This document shows, piece after piece, positions 8,698 to 17,360 of a stretch of 64,000 bases of DNA (position 1 is its first letter; each line of letters opens with the position of its first letter). The notes beneath the pieces are model-generated. The model did no database searches and was not told where the DNA came from. It was given only the letters and a program-made list of their open reading frames with translations. The DNA lies in NCBI RefSeq assembly GCF_020567525.1, contig NZ_JAJCVI010000002.1:186001-250000 (forward strand), read 5' to 3'. The position numbers were made by a program, and so were the translations under genes. This stretch comes from Halorubellus salinus. GTDB lineage: Archaea > Halobacteriota > Halobacteria > Halobacteriales > Natrialbaceae.

Positions 8698-9564
8698 TTA
8701 TGTCGGTTCCGATTCCGCCAAACTTTCGCCCCGCGATTCGGGGTCCTCGCCCGCTCCCGCGAGCGCGCCCTGCTTCAGCTCGTGGGTCTTCGACTCCAGG
8801 CGCTCCGCGGTCTCCGCGACCGGCGTGTCCGCTTCGTGGCCCTCGGCCACGATGTCGACGAGCGCGCTCCCGACGATGACGCCGTCCGCGCCGGCGGCCA
8901 CGACCGCTCGCGCGTGCTCGCCGGTCTTGATACCGAACCCGACCGCCTTCGGGACGTCCCACTCGCGCAGCCGCGAGAGGCTCGCGCCCGTCTGGTCGCT
9001 CACGTCGTCCTTCGCGCCCGTGACGCCCAGCCTGGCCTGCACGTACACGTACCCCGAGACCTGGTCCATGATGCGCTTCAGGCGGTCGCCCGCGGTCGTC
9101 GGGGCGACGATGAACACGAGGTCCAGACCGAACTCGTCGCAGGCCTCCCGGAGCGGCCCGGCCTCCTCGGCGGGCAGGTCCGGAACGACGAACCCCGACA
9201 GCCCCAGCGACGCCGCCTTCTCCACGAACGGCCGCGGCCCCTCGTCGTCGCCGTACTGGTAGATGAGGTTGTAGTACGTCATGCAGACGAGCGGCACGTC
9301 CACGTCGAGGTCGTCGACGAACTCGAAGAACCGCTCGGGCGTCATCCCGCCCTCGAGCGACCGGACGACCGCCTCCTGGATGGTCGACCCCTCCGCGATC
9401 GGCTCCGAGAACGGCAGCCCGAGTTCGATGACGTCCGCACCGCCGCGTTCGAGCGCCTCCACGTACTCCAGGCTCGCCTCGTAGCTCGGGTCACCGGCTG
9501 CGAGGTACGGCACGAACGCCGCGTCGCCCGCGAACGCCTCGTTCAGCGCTTCGTTCTCCGCCAT
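8698..9564 (-). CDS. trpA: Tryptophan synthase alpha subunit
   Basis: TIM-barrel enzyme of 288 residues that cleaves indole-3-glycerol phosphate to indole and glyceraldehyde 3-phosphate. The catalytic Glu is E47 in [10 protein letters not shown]. The second acid, normally Asp in PLADG, is Glu58 here (PIAEGS). VVPDLPAEE and the phosphate-binding VGFGIKT and GVIVGSALV segments are present. The ATG shares one base with the trpB stop (TGATG), so translation is coupled. A preceding in-frame GTG at 9567 is possible. The C-terminus carries an acidic tail of about 25 residues. Confidence 0.96.
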   Translation of the reverse strand: MAENEALNEAFAGDAAFVPYLAAGDPSYEASLEYVEALERGGADVIELGLPFSEPIAEGSTIQEAVVRSLEGGMTPERFFEFVDDLDVDVPLVCMTYYNLIYQYGDDEGPRPFVEKAASLGLSGFVVPDLPAEEAGPLREACDEFGLDLVFIVAPTTAGDRLKRIMDQVSGYVYVQARLGVTGAKDDVSDQTGASLSRLREWDVPKAVGFGIKTGEHARAVVAAGADGVIVGSALVDIVAEGHEADTPVAETAERLESKTHELKQGALAGAGEDPESRGESLAESEPT

Positions 9565-10799
9565 CACCGGAACACCTCCCCGACGTCGACCGCGCCCTCG
9601 ACGTCGCGCTTCTCGGTCTCCTCGATAACGCTCTCCAGGTCCTTGTCCCCACGCCCGGAGACGTTCACGATCGTCACGTCCCCGAGTTCATCGGGGTTCT
9701 CCTCCATCCACCCGAACGCGTGCGCGGTCTCCAGTGCCGGAATGATGCCCTCCAGCCGCGACAGTCGATGGAACGCGGCGAGCGCGGCGTCGTCGTCGAC
9801 GTTCGCGGCGCGCACGCGCCCCTCGTCGACGAGGTGCGCGAGCTCCGGGCCGACGCCAGCGTAGTCCAGTCCCGACGAGATGCTGTGGGACTCGAGGATC
9901 TGGCCGTCGCCGTCCTGCAGGAGCTTCGTCCGCGCCCCGTGGAGGACGCCCTCGTCGCCCGTCGAGAGCGACGCGGAGTTCGGTGCGACGCCCGCCGCCT
10001 CGTCCACGTCGAGCGACGACCCGCCCGCCTCGACCGCGACGAGTTCCGTGTCCGCGTCCTCCACGAAGTTCGCGAACGCACCCATCGTGTTCGAGCCACC
10101 GCCAGCACAGGCCACGACGGTGTCGGGGAGGCCGCCGGTCTGCTCTTTGCACTGCTCGCGCGCCTCCTCGCTGATGACGGCGTGGAAGTCCCGGACCATC
10201 GCCGGGAACGGCGCGGGGCCGACGATGCTCCCGATGACGTAGTGCGTGTCCTCGACGTTCGTCGCCCAGTCCCGCATCGTCTCCGATATCGCCTCCTTCA
10301 GCGTCCCACGGCCGGTCGTGACGGGATTCACCTCGCTCCCGTTGAGCTTCATCCGGAAGACGTTCGGGCGCTGGCGGTTGATGTCGCGCTCGCCCATGTA
10401 GATCTCGCAGGGCAGTCCGAGGTGCGCGGCCGCCATCGCGGTCGCGGTCCCGTGCTGGCCCGCACCCGTCTCCGCGATGATGCGCTCTTTCCCCATGTAC
10501 TTCGCGAGCAGCACCTGCCCGAGCGCGTTGTTGAGCTTGTGCGCACCGCCGTGCAGGAGGTCCTCGCGCTTGAGGTACACCTCGGTGTCGTAGCGCTCGC
10601 TCAGGTGGTCGGCGCGCTGGAGCGGGAGCGGTCGGCCGCCGAAGTCCCGGAGTCGTTGCCGGAACTCGTCCATGAACCCGTCCTCGTTCTCGAGCACGTA
10701 CCGCTCGTAGGCGTCCGTGAGTTCCTCGATAGCCGGCATGAGCGCCTCCGGCACGTACTGTCCACCGTACTCGCCGAACTTGACGTCCGTCGCTGTCAT
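9564..10799 (-). CDS. trpB: Tryptophan synthase beta subunit
   Basis: PLP enzyme of 411 residues condensing indole with serine. It shows the TrpB1-type N-terminus ([11 protein letters not shown]), the PLP lysine K88 in [19 protein letters not shown] for the carboxylate site, the phosphate-binding CAGGGSN, and the C-terminal SGRGDKD. The ATG overlaps the trpC stop by 4 nt (ATGA). Length and motifs are those of the alpha-partnered form rather than TrpB2. Confidence 0.97.
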   Translation of the reverse strand: MTATDVKFGEYGGQYVPEALMPAIEELTDAYERYVLENEDGFMDEFRQRLRDFGGRPLPLQRADHLSERYDTEVYLKREDLLHGGAHKLNNALGQVLLAKYMGKERIIAETGAGQHGTATAMAAAHLGLPCEIYMGERDINRQRPNVFRMKLNGSEVNPVTTGRGTLKEAISETMRDWATNVEDTHYVIGSIVGPAPFPAMVRDFHAVISEEAREQCKEQTGGLPDTVVACAGGGSNTMGAFANFVEDADTELVAVEAGGSSLDVDEAAGVAPNSASLSTGDEGVLHGARTKLLQDGDGQILESHSISSGLDYAGVGPELAHLVDEGRVRAANVDDDAALAAFHRLSRLEGIIPALETAHAFGWMEENPDELGDVTIVNVSGRGDKDLESVIEETEKRDVEGAVDVGEVFR

Positions 10800-11677
10800 T
10801 GTGTGGTCTCCGTGATGTCGGTCGAATCGTCGTCCGTCTCGCTCGAATCGACTGCTTCCGCCCCGTTCGTCGCCGCAAGCCGTCGCGTGTTCTCGTGGAC
10901 GTCGCCGTCCATGATGGCGCTCCCGACGAGGAGCGCGTCGGCGCCTGCGGCCCGCATCCGCGCGACGTCGTCGGTCGTGGCTACGCCGCTCTCCGCAATG
11001 AGGGTGACGTCCGCCCGAGCGTCCGCCGGGACCGCGTCGGCGACGCGCTCGAACGTCGAGAGGTCGACGTCGAGGGCCGCGAGGTCGCGGTTGTTCACGC
11101 CGACGATGCGCGCGCCGGCGTCGAGCGCGCGTTCGAGCTCCGCCTCGGTGTGGACCTCGACGAGCGCCTGGAAGCCGCGGTCCCGGGCCGCCGCGAGCAT
11201 CGATTCGAGCGTGTCGGCGCCGTCGACGCCCGCGTCCGCGTCGGTCTCGCTTCCGAGGAATCGCGCGATGAGGAGGACGACGTCGCTCTCGACGGCGTCG
11301 AGTTGGGACTCCCGCAGGAGGAAGTCCTTCCGGAGGACGGGGACGTCGACGGCGTCGCGGATGCGTTCGAGCGCGTCGGTGCTGCCGCCGAAGTGCTCGG
11401 GTTCGGTGAGGACGCTGAGGGCGGCGGCGCCGCCGTCGACCATCTCGGTCGCCAGCTCGACGGGGTCGTCGTCGCGCGTGCCGTCGGTGGTGGGACTGGT
11501 CGGTTTGACCTCGGCGACGATCGGTGTTCGTCCGTCGGCGGCGGCTGTCTCGAACGCGGCGGGGAGGTCGCGCGCGTCGACGCCGACGTGGTCGCCGGTC
11601 GGCGGGTCGCGAGTGCGTGCGGCGTCGAGGATGCGCTCGACGGCCGGCGCGAGCCCCTGCCCAGAGCTAGTGTTCAT
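10796..11677 (-). CDS. trpC: Indole-3-glycerol-phosphate synthase
   Basis: A 293-residue TIM barrel that closes the indole ring. It has VAEVKPTSP (substrate Lys), [20 protein letters not shown] (catalytic Lys), [14 protein letters not shown] and AESGV. In-frame ATGs upstream (11707, 11728) exist. I chose 11677 because a TATA-like TTATGTAC is centred 28 nt before it and a TGTACA motif lies between. It is the first gene of trpC-trpB-trpA, with overlapping junctions throughout. Confidence 0.95.
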   Translation of the reverse strand: MNTSSGQGLAPAVERILDAARTRDPPTGDHVGVDARDLPAAFETAAADGRTPIVAEVKPTSPTTDGTRDDDPVELATEMVDGGAAALSVLTEPEHFGGSTDALERIRDAVDVPVLRKDFLLRESQLDAVESDVVLLIARFLGSETDADAGVDGADTLESMLAAARDRGFQALVEVHTEAELERALDAGARIVGVNNRDLAALDVDLSTFERVADAVPADARADVTLIAESGVATTDDVARMRAAGADALLVGSAIMDGDVHENTRRLAATNGAEAVDSSETDDDSTDITETTQ

Positions 11678-11680
11678 CCT

Positions 11681-11709
11681 TGTACATTGTCCGACTGATT
11701 CGTACATAA
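11681..11709 (-). promoter_or_regulatory. trpC promoter with two TGTACA-type motifs
   Basis: Reading the minus strand, a TATA-like TTATGTAC (11702-11709) contains TGTAC. A perfect TGTACA palindrome (11681-11686) lies directly before the trpC ATG, and the two are spaced about two helical turns apart. TGTACA is the TRP-box consensus bound by TrpY in Methanothermobacter. That a TrpY-like repressor acts here is inference. Confidence 0.45.
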
Positions 11710-11740
11710 GGCTTGCGTCCGCGTCCACCGAGAAACGAAC

Positions 11741-12097
11741 TCATCGATCGAGAACCGTACAACCGCTTCCCTCGCAGTCGATGGCCCGACCCCCGCAGGC
11801 GTGGCACGAACTCACACAGCGACCGTGGCCGTCGCCGCCGCACTGCTCGTCCTCGCCCGCCCGGGCGCGAGCGGCCTCGTTCTCCACGCCGAACCCTGCA
11901 CTCTCCCCGCCGAACCCTGCACTCTCCCCGCCGAACCCTGCACTCTCCCCGCCGAACCCTGCACTCTCCCCGCCGAACCCTGCACTCTCCCCGCCGAACC
12001 CTGCACTCTCCCCGCTGAACCCTGCACTCTCCCCGCCGAACCCTGCACTCTCCCCGCCGAACCCCGAACGCAGCGACCACCGAACCGTAACTTTCAC
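11741..12097 (-). CDS. Possible Cys-rich small protein with expanded GFGGESA repeat (uncertain)
   Basis: An open frame of 118 codons from GTG 12097, codirectional with trpC and ending 31 nt before its TATA box. The 21-nt minisatellite would encode a Gly-Phe-Gly-Gly-Glu-Ser-Ala heptapeptide about eight times. The last 45 residues are acidic and rich in cysteine (CGGDGHGRC, CHACGG, CEGSGC), like a small zinc finger, with high GC at third codon positions. There is no recognised family, no clear promoter, and the array is also open in other frames. It may equally be non-coding. Confidence 0.3.
   Translation of the reverse strand: MKVTVRWSLRSGFGGESAGFGGESAGFSGESAGFGGESAGFGGESAGFGGESAGFGGESAGFGGESAGFGVENEAARARAGEDEQCGGDGHGRCVSSCHACGGRAIDCEGSGCTVLDR
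11888..12065 (+). repeat. 21-bp minisatellite, eight copies plus a partial ninth
   Basis: Head-to-tail copies of a 21-bp unit, GCCGAACCCTGCACTCTCCCC, run from 11888 to 12055. Only one substitution occurs (GCTGAAC in copy 7), and a partial ninth copy follows. The array lies between the trpC promoter and the hydrolase start. Near-perfect identity points to recent expansion or active homogenisation. Confidence 0.95.
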
Positions 12098-12121
12098 TCC
12101 AGCGACTCGAAAAGGTCGGCT

Positions 12122-13099
12122 ATGGTCCCAGGCCCCGAGGACGCCGCCAGCGACGAACGCGACGGCGGACCCGACGCCCCGACGCCGGACCCGTTCCGCG
12201 GCGAGGACGGCGACCCCGTCGTCCCCGACGGCTGGACGCACGACGTCCTCGACGCGAACGGCATCACGGTCTCGTACTACCGCGCCGGCCCTGCACCCGA
12301 GGACGCCGTCGCGACCGTCGTCGTCGCGCACGGGTTCGGCGAGGACGCACGCTGCCAGCGCCGGCTCGTCGACGCCCTCGTCGACGACGACGTCGACGTC
12401 GTCGCGTACGACGCCCGCGGACACGGCCACACCGACGCGCCCGACTCGGGGTACGCGCCCGCGGACCGCGTCGCCGACCTCGTCGGCGTCATCGACGCGC
12501 TCGGGCTCGACGGCCCCGTCCTGTACGGGCACTCGATGGGCGGGTCGACCGTCGCCAAGGCCGCCGCCGAGCATCCCGACCGCGTCGGTGGCGTCGTCAT
12601 GGAGGACCCCGCCGCCATGCGGTGGCCGCCGGAGTTCGACCTCGACGAGGTCGCCGACGGACTCGCGGAGGACGTCCGCGCGGACCTTCAGAAGTCCTTC
12701 GACGAACTCCTCGACGCGTACGAGGACGCCGACGACGACCCGGCGTCGACGCAGGACGAGATCCCTCGCGAGCTCTACCCGACCTTCGCGCGCTCGGACC
12801 AGCGCCAGAGCGAGCACGTCGCCGAGGTAACCCGCCAGGGGTACCCCGCGCTCGTGGACCTCCTCCCCAAGGTGGCGGTCCCAGCGCTCGTGCTCCGACG
12901 CGACCACGCCACGACCCCCGAGCCAGTGCGCGACGGCTCGCCGACCGACGAACGCGTCCGCGACCTCGACATCGCCGACTCGCTCCCCGACGGTCGACTC
13001 GTGCACGTCCCCGGCGCCGGCCACCACGTCCTCCTCACCGCCGAGGGCGCCGCGCTCGCCGAAGTCCGCGCGTTCCTCGCGCATCTCGACGACGACTGA
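12122..13099 (+). CDS. Alpha/beta-fold hydrolase (monoacylglycerol-lipase-like)
   Basis: A 325-residue serine hydrolase. An acidic N-terminus of about 35 residues precedes the core. It has the HGFGED oxyanion region (about residue 70), the nucleophile elbow GHSMGG (Ser138), a probable acid in LVLRRDHAT, and the catalytic His in GAGHHVLL. The ATG at 12122 follows the minisatellite. An in-frame GTG at 11801 would add a signal-like segment and the repeat translated as AEPCTLP units, but conserved homology starts only after residue 35. Substrate unknown. Confidence 0.85.
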   Translation: MVPGPEDAASDERDGGPDAPTPDPFRGEDGDPVVPDGWTHDVLDANGITVSYYRAGPAPEDAVATVVVAHGFGEDARCQRRLVDALVDDDVDVVAYDARGHGHTDAPDSGYAPADRVADLVGVIDALGLDGPVLYGHSMGGSTVAKAAAEHPDRVGGVVMEDPAAMRWPPEFDLDEVADGLAEDVRADLQKSFDELLDAYEDADDDPASTQDEIPRELYPTFARSDQRQSEHVAEVTRQGYPALVDLLPKVAVPALVLRRDHATTPEPVRDGSPTDERVRDLDIADSLPDGRLVHVPGAGHHVLLTAEGAALAEVRAFLAHLDDD

Positions 13100-13126
13100 C
13101 CGATACTGCGAGGCATCGGGTCGCGG

Positions 13127-14434
13127 TCACTCGGCGAGCGCGAACGCGCCGTCCTCGACGCTCGTCGGCGCACCGAACCGGCGGAGCGTCGGCGACGCGA
13201 GCCAGTACGCGGCGGTGAGCGCGAACCCGACGCCGCTCGCGTACAGGACGAACGTCGGCGAGACGGCGTCGCCGAGCGCGCCGCCCGCGAGCATCCCGAA
13301 CGGTGCGACGACGGCGCTCGCGGTGCCGATGGTCGCCGTCGCCCGCCCGAGGTGGTCGTTCGGGACGCCCGTCTGGAGGACCGCTTTGACGTTCACGTTG
13401 TACACGCCGACGGGGATACGCGACGCACCGAACAGCGCCGCTGTCGCGAGGAGCCCGCTGGCGGCGACCCCACCGACCCACGCGACCCCCGCGGCAGCGA
13501 ATCCGAGGACGCTCGACGACGCGAACGAGCGGTCCTCGAACGCGGGCGCCGCGACCGACCCGAGGACGCGCCCCGCCGACAGCACGGCGAGCAGCGTCCC
13601 GTACGCCGTCGCGTCCGAGAGCCCGTCGGCGTACGCGGGCAGGACGGCCGCGGCGGTCCCGAACAGGAAGTTCGCGAACAGGCTCGCGCCGAGCAGCGGC
13701 GCGAGCGCCGACCCCGCGACGACGTCGACGCCGGCGCGCACGTCCGCGACGTACTCGCCGACGCGACCGTCGCGCCCGGTGGCCTCCGCGCGACGGTCGC
13801 CGTCCGCGGCGTCCACCGCCCCGTCGTCGTCTTCGTCGTCCCCGGGAATCGTCAACCCGAGAAAGCCGATGGCCGCGACGAGGAAGGTCACGACGTTCGC
13901 GACGTAGAGCGCGACGGCGCTCGTGGCGGCGACGAGTGCGCCGGCGACGAGGCGCGACCCGGCGTCGGTCGCCTGGCCGACGACGGACGACAGCGAATTC
14001 GCGCGGACGAGGTCGTCGTCGTCGACGACGCGGGGGACCGTCGCGCTCTGTGCGGGGGCGGCGAACTGCCCGGCGAGCGCGGCGAGGAACATCGTCGCGA
14101 GCACGACGGCGACGGACTCGCCGACCAGCCAGAACCAGAGCGGAACGACGAGGACGAACGCGGCCTGCGCGAGTTCCGAGGCGACGAGGACGCGCCCGAG
14201 CGGCCGGTCGTCCACGACGGGGCCGACGAGGACGCGACAGACGCCGGGGATGCCGACGAGGAACCCCGCGACGCCGGCGACAGCGGAGGAGTCGGTGAGG
14301 CTGTACGCGAGCCACATCGCGGCGACGGCGTAGAGACCGTCGCCGAACTGGCTGACCGCCCGTCCGGCGAGAAGCCGGCGGAAGGCGGGGGCCTGGAGGA
14401 CGGCGAGGCGAGCGCGGACGGCGCGAGCGAGCAT
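13127..14434 (-). CDS. Major facilitator superfamily transporter
   Basis: A 435-residue protein with about 12 hydrophobic helices and an acidic central loop (Asp-rich, about residues 195-225) between the two six-helix halves. The first helices read FRRLLAGRAVSQFGDGLYAVA, typical of the drug-efflux MFS subgroup (MefA/enterobactin-exporter type). The start is ATG 14434; the open frame upstream is antisense to a regulator. It converges with the hydrolase gene and diverges from the HTH gene at 14540. Substrate unknown. Confidence 0.87.
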   Translation of the reverse strand: MLARAVRARLAVLQAPAFRRLLAGRAVSQFGDGLYAVAAMWLAYSLTDSSAVAGVAGFLVGIPGVCRVLVGPVVDDRPLGRVLVASELAQAAFVLVVPLWFWLVGESVAVVLATMFLAALAGQFAAPAQSATVPRVVDDDDLVRANSLSSVVGQATDAGSRLVAGALVAATSAVALYVANVVTFLVAAIGFLGLTIPGDDEDDDGAVDAADGDRRAEATGRDGRVGEYVADVRAGVDVVAGSALAPLLGASLFANFLFGTAAAVLPAYADGLSDATAYGTLLAVLSAGRVLGSVAAPAFEDRSFASSSVLGFAAAGVAWVGGVAASGLLATAALFGASRIPVGVYNVNVKAVLQTGVPNDHLGRATATIGTASAVVAPFGMLAGGALGDAVSPTFVLYASGVGFALTAAYWLASPTLRRFGAPTSVEDGAFALAE

Positions 14435-14539
14435 CGCCAGGACCGAGGACGGCCGCGCCCTTGGCCGTTCCGCGAAACGCGTTTCTGTACGCTCGCTAAC
14501 TGGAAAGGTCGAAGTGGCCGCGGCCACAACTCGCCGGTC

Positions 14540-14983
14540 GTGTCCCGTAACGACGACCGCGAGGTCGACGCCCCGCGCGGCGACGGCTCCGGCGCACCCT
14601 CGCGGAACGACGACGACCCCGTCGACCCCCTCGAGGTCCTCGGGAACGAGGTCCGGGTGCGCGTCCTGCGCGCGCTCGCCGACGCCGACCGCCCGCTCGC
14701 GTTCTCCGAGCTCCGGCGGCGGAGCGACGTCCGCGACACCGGCCGCTTCAATTACCACCTCGACCGGCTCACCGACTACTTCGTCGACGCGACCGACGAC
14801 GGCTACGTCCTCGCTCCCGAGGGCTCGCGGGTCGTCGACCTCGCCGACGCCACCGGCGTCGACGCCACCGCGAGGTCGGGCGACGGCGTGGTCGTCGACG
14901 ACCACGAGGGCCCCTGCCCGGTCTGCGGGGACGAGGATTGCGACCGCCTCTACCACGTCCACCTCGACCCACCCGGACGCTGA
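14540..14983 (+). CDS. ArsR-like winged-helix regulator, short form
   Basis: A 147-residue protein beginning GTG. A winged helix (DPLEVLGNEVRVRVLRAL, then FSELRRR and FNYHLDRLTDYF) occupies residues 30-100. The C-terminal part has a zinc-knuckle-like CPVCGDEDC and ends soon after. Haloarchaeal relatives with this HTH often have a longer C-terminal domain, so this looks like a short version. It diverges from the MFS gene on the left, making local control of that transporter plausible but unproven. Confidence 0.78.
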   Translation: MSRNDDREVDAPRGDGSGAPSRNDDDPVDPLEVLGNEVRVRVLRALADADRPLAFSELRRRSDVRDTGRFNYHLDRLTDYFVDATDDGYVLAPEGSRVVDLADATGVDATARSGDGVVVDDHEGPCPVCGDEDCDRLYHVHLDPPGR

Positions 14984-15052
14984 GGAGACGACGCTGGCGG
15001 TGCCGGGGGTCGACGAGGAAGCTTCAAGGGCGTGGTGGGCGACCGTTCGAGC

Positions 15053-15523
15053 ATGGACGCGGCCGACACAGCCGGCATCTACGCGCGAGAGATCGAGTAC
15101 CTGGAGCGGTACGTCCAGTTCGGTGTCGCCAGCGGACGGGTCATCTCGGTGTCGTTCCCGGAGTTCCCGGACGACGATGCGAGCGACGACTACGAGCTCC
15201 TCGACCGGTTCGAGCGGTACTGCGAGGGCATCAACGAGGACGACTTCGCGGACGTCGAGGTCGGCCTGACGGTCCCGACGGGCGAGCGGAAGGTCCTGGA
15301 GGCGCTCCGCCAGGTCGGGTACGGCGAGCAGGTGAGCGTCGAGCAGCTCGCGAAGATGGCGCCGACGCTGTCGGCGGACGACGACGAGGACGTCATCGTG
15401 GTCCGGGAGGCGCTCGCGGAGAACCCGCTCCCGGTCATCTTCCCGGACCATCGCGTCCGGGACGGCCCGAGCGCGCTCCCGCCGCAGGTCGAGCAGAAGC
15501 TCCGGTCGCTCGAGGACCTCTGA
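15053..15523 (+). CDS. MGMT/alkyltransferase-like family protein lacking the reactive Cys
   Basis: A 156-residue protein. The C-terminal half follows the O6-alkylguanine DNA alkyltransferase fold: LTVPTGERKVLEALR, VGYGEQVSVEQLA (DNA-binding helix-turn-helix), VREALAENPLPVIFPDHRV. The active-site signature PCHR is PDHR here, with Asp132 in place of the methyl-accepting Cys. It cannot be a classical alkyltransferase; a DNA-lesion-binding role like ATL proteins is possible. The ATG was chosen for a GCTTCAAG box about 29 nt upstream. An in-frame start 21 nt earlier is unlikely. Confidence 0.8.
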   Translation: MDAADTAGIYAREIEYLERYVQFGVASGRVISVSFPEFPDDDASDDYELLDRFERYCEGINEDDFADVEVGLTVPTGERKVLEALRQVGYGEQVSVEQLAKMAPTLSADDDEDVIVVREALAENPLPVIFPDHRVRDGPSALPPQVEQKLRSLEDL

Positions 15524-15646
15524 CGCGGCGACGGAGCCGTCGAGTCGAGTGGTGACAGCTATCCTACAATAACGGAGTTACGGAAGCGCGCTTACAAAAG
15601 TCAATTTCCGGGAACGTTCACGTTGCTGTCGGTTCGATAGCTAGGT

Positions 15647-16882
15647 ATGAGCCGACCGAACTCGCTCGTGACGCGATTCTACGCGTTCAAGCTCACGAAC
15701 GCGTCCGGGTTCTACCTCCCCATCTACTTCGCGTTCCTCCAGGACAAGGGGTTCGACCTGGCGTTCCTCGGCGTCCTCTCGGCGACGTTCTCGTTCGCGC
15801 TCGTCGCCGTCGAGATACCCACCGGGTACCTCGGCGACCTCGTCGGCCGCCGCGGCAGCCTCGCCATCGGCGCCGCCATCCGCGCGGCCATCATGGTCGC
15901 GTTCCCGTTCGTCCCGACGCGGAGCGGCTACGTCGTCCTGTTCGGCGTCTGGGCGACCGGGTGGGCGTTCCGCTCGGGCACCCAGGACGCGTGGCTGTAC
16001 GAGGTCCTCCAGTCCACGTGCGACGAGGACGAGTACGCTCGCGTCGACGGCCGCGCGAACGCACTCGTCCTCGGGACGAGCGCCGTCGCCGCCGTCCTCG
16101 GCGGCGTCCTCTACACCGTCGAACCGGCTGCGCCGTTCCTCGCGAACGCCGCGCTCGCGCTCGTCGGCCTCCCGATCCTGTACTCGTTCCCCGCCGTCGA
16201 GACCGCCGGCGACGACGACCGCTTCGGCGTCCGCGACGCCGTCGCGCTCCTCCGTGCCCAGGCGCACCGCCCGGAGATCCGCTGGTTCGTCGCGTACGCC
16301 GCCGTGTTCGCGACCGCGTTCGCCGCCACCCGGCCGTTCGAGCAACCGATACTGCGCGCCGTCGGCGTGCCCGTCGCCGGCCTCGGCGTCCTCTACGCCG
16401 GCTTCAAGCTGGTGTCCGCCGGCGCCGCGTCGCTCTCCGGGACCGTCGAAGACCGCCTCGGCGTCGGCGGCGCGTTCGCCGTCCTCCCCGCCATCTACGG
16501 CGTGGCGTTCGCGACCATCGCTGTCGTCCCGCTCGCAGCCGTCCCCGTCGTGTTCCTGAACCGCGCGATCAGGACGCTGACGCGCCCGATACAGAACCAG
16601 TACCTGAACGACCGCCTCGACGACGTCGGCCGCGCGACCGTCCTCTCGGGCGCGTCGATGGCGCTCTCGCTCGTCTCCGGCGCCGGGAAGGTCGTCGCCG
16701 GACGCGTCACCGACGTCGCGGGCGCCGTCGACGGCGTCGCCGCGTTCGGCGTGGCGCTCGCCGCCCTCGGCGCCGGCATCTGGCTCGCCGTCGATCCCGT
16801 CCGCGCCACCCCGACAGAGGAATCGAGTGCCGACGCAGGCGGGACCGCCGTGGACGCGAACGCCAGCGCGACCTCGGACTGA
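15647..16882 (+). CDS. Major facilitator superfamily transporter
   Basis: A 411-residue protein with about 12 transmembrane helices. The helix 2-3 loop carries the MFS signature GYLGDLVGRRGSL, and VEIPTGY precedes it. The C-terminus ends in a hydrophilic Asp/Ala/Thr tail. It is unrelated in detail to the MFS protein at 13.1 kb. The upstream spacer holds an A-rich stretch (CTTACAAAAG, about 50 nt before the ATG) that may be the promoter with a short leader. Substrate unknown. Confidence 0.85.
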   Translation: MSRPNSLVTRFYAFKLTNASGFYLPIYFAFLQDKGFDLAFLGVLSATFSFALVAVEIPTGYLGDLVGRRGSLAIGAAIRAAIMVAFPFVPTRSGYVVLFGVWATGWAFRSGTQDAWLYEVLQSTCDEDEYARVDGRANALVLGTSAVAAVLGGVLYTVEPAAPFLANAALALVGLPILYSFPAVETAGDDDRFGVRDAVALLRAQAHRPEIRWFVAYAAVFATAFAATRPFEQPILRAVGVPVAGLGVLYAGFKLVSAGAASLSGTVEDRLGVGGAFAVLPAIYGVAFATIAVVPLAAVPVVFLNRAIRTLTRPIQNQYLNDRLDDVGRATVLSGASMALSLVSGAGKVVAGRVTDVAGAVDGVAAFGVALAALGAGIWLAVDPVRATPTEESSADAGGTAVDANASATSD

Positions 16883-16918
16883 CCACGCAGCGACCCGACA
16901 CTCGTCGGGCCCCCTCGA

Positions 16919-17296
16919 CTACTCTCGGGCGCGGGCGACGACGAGCATCGCGCCCGCGCCGACGACCAGCCCGAGGAGACTCACGGCCTCCAGGAGCGTG
17001 CTCGGGAACAGGAGCGCGACGAACCGCGCGATCGCCGCACCGACGAACGCGACCGACCCGACGAGACGCACCGTCGGCCGGCCCTCCATCCGGAACCCGA
17101 CGTACGCCGCGGCGAGCAACCACGCGAACCCGATACCGAGGTCGGTCGTCTCCGTCGCCAACGGCGCCTCCAGGAGGGAGCCCACGAGCAGCATCGCGAG
17201 CACGCCCACGACGAGCACCGCGAGCAGCAACCAGCCGCCCGTCGGCTCCTCGACGCTCACCTCGTCGCCCCGCCCGTCGTCGCTCCCGTCACTCAT
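16919..17296 (-). CDS. Small integral membrane protein, function unknown
   Basis: A 125-residue protein with an acidic 20-residue N-terminus and four predicted hydrophobic helices: WLLLAVLVVGVLAMLLVG, GFAWLLAAAYVGF, VGSVAFVGAAIARFVALL and SLLGLVVGAGAMLVVA. ATG 17296 is preferred to GTG 17305. It lies 64 nt downstream of the CPBP protease gene on the same strand and may be cotranscribed. No family recognised. Confidence 0.7.
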   Translation of the reverse strand: MSDGSDDGRGDEVSVEEPTGGWLLLAVLVVGVLAMLLVGSLLEAPLATETTDLGIGFAWLLAAAYVGFRMEGRPTVRLVGSVAFVGAAIARFVALLFPSTLLEAVSLLGLVVGAGAMLVVARARE

Positions 17297-17360
17297 ACCG
17301 CTCACTCCACCGGGCGCACGCCTGAAAGCGTCGATTCGGACGCCACGTCGAGGAGCGACG

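Noticed and set aside
11888-12065. CRISPR array
   Set aside because: Units are contiguous 21-bp copies without spacers, so this is a minisatellite.
11801-12121. N-terminal signal and AEPCTLP repeat as part of the hydrolase
   Set aside because: The in-frame GTG extension contains the minisatellite and has no relation to hydrolase homology; the conserved protein starts after ATG 12122.
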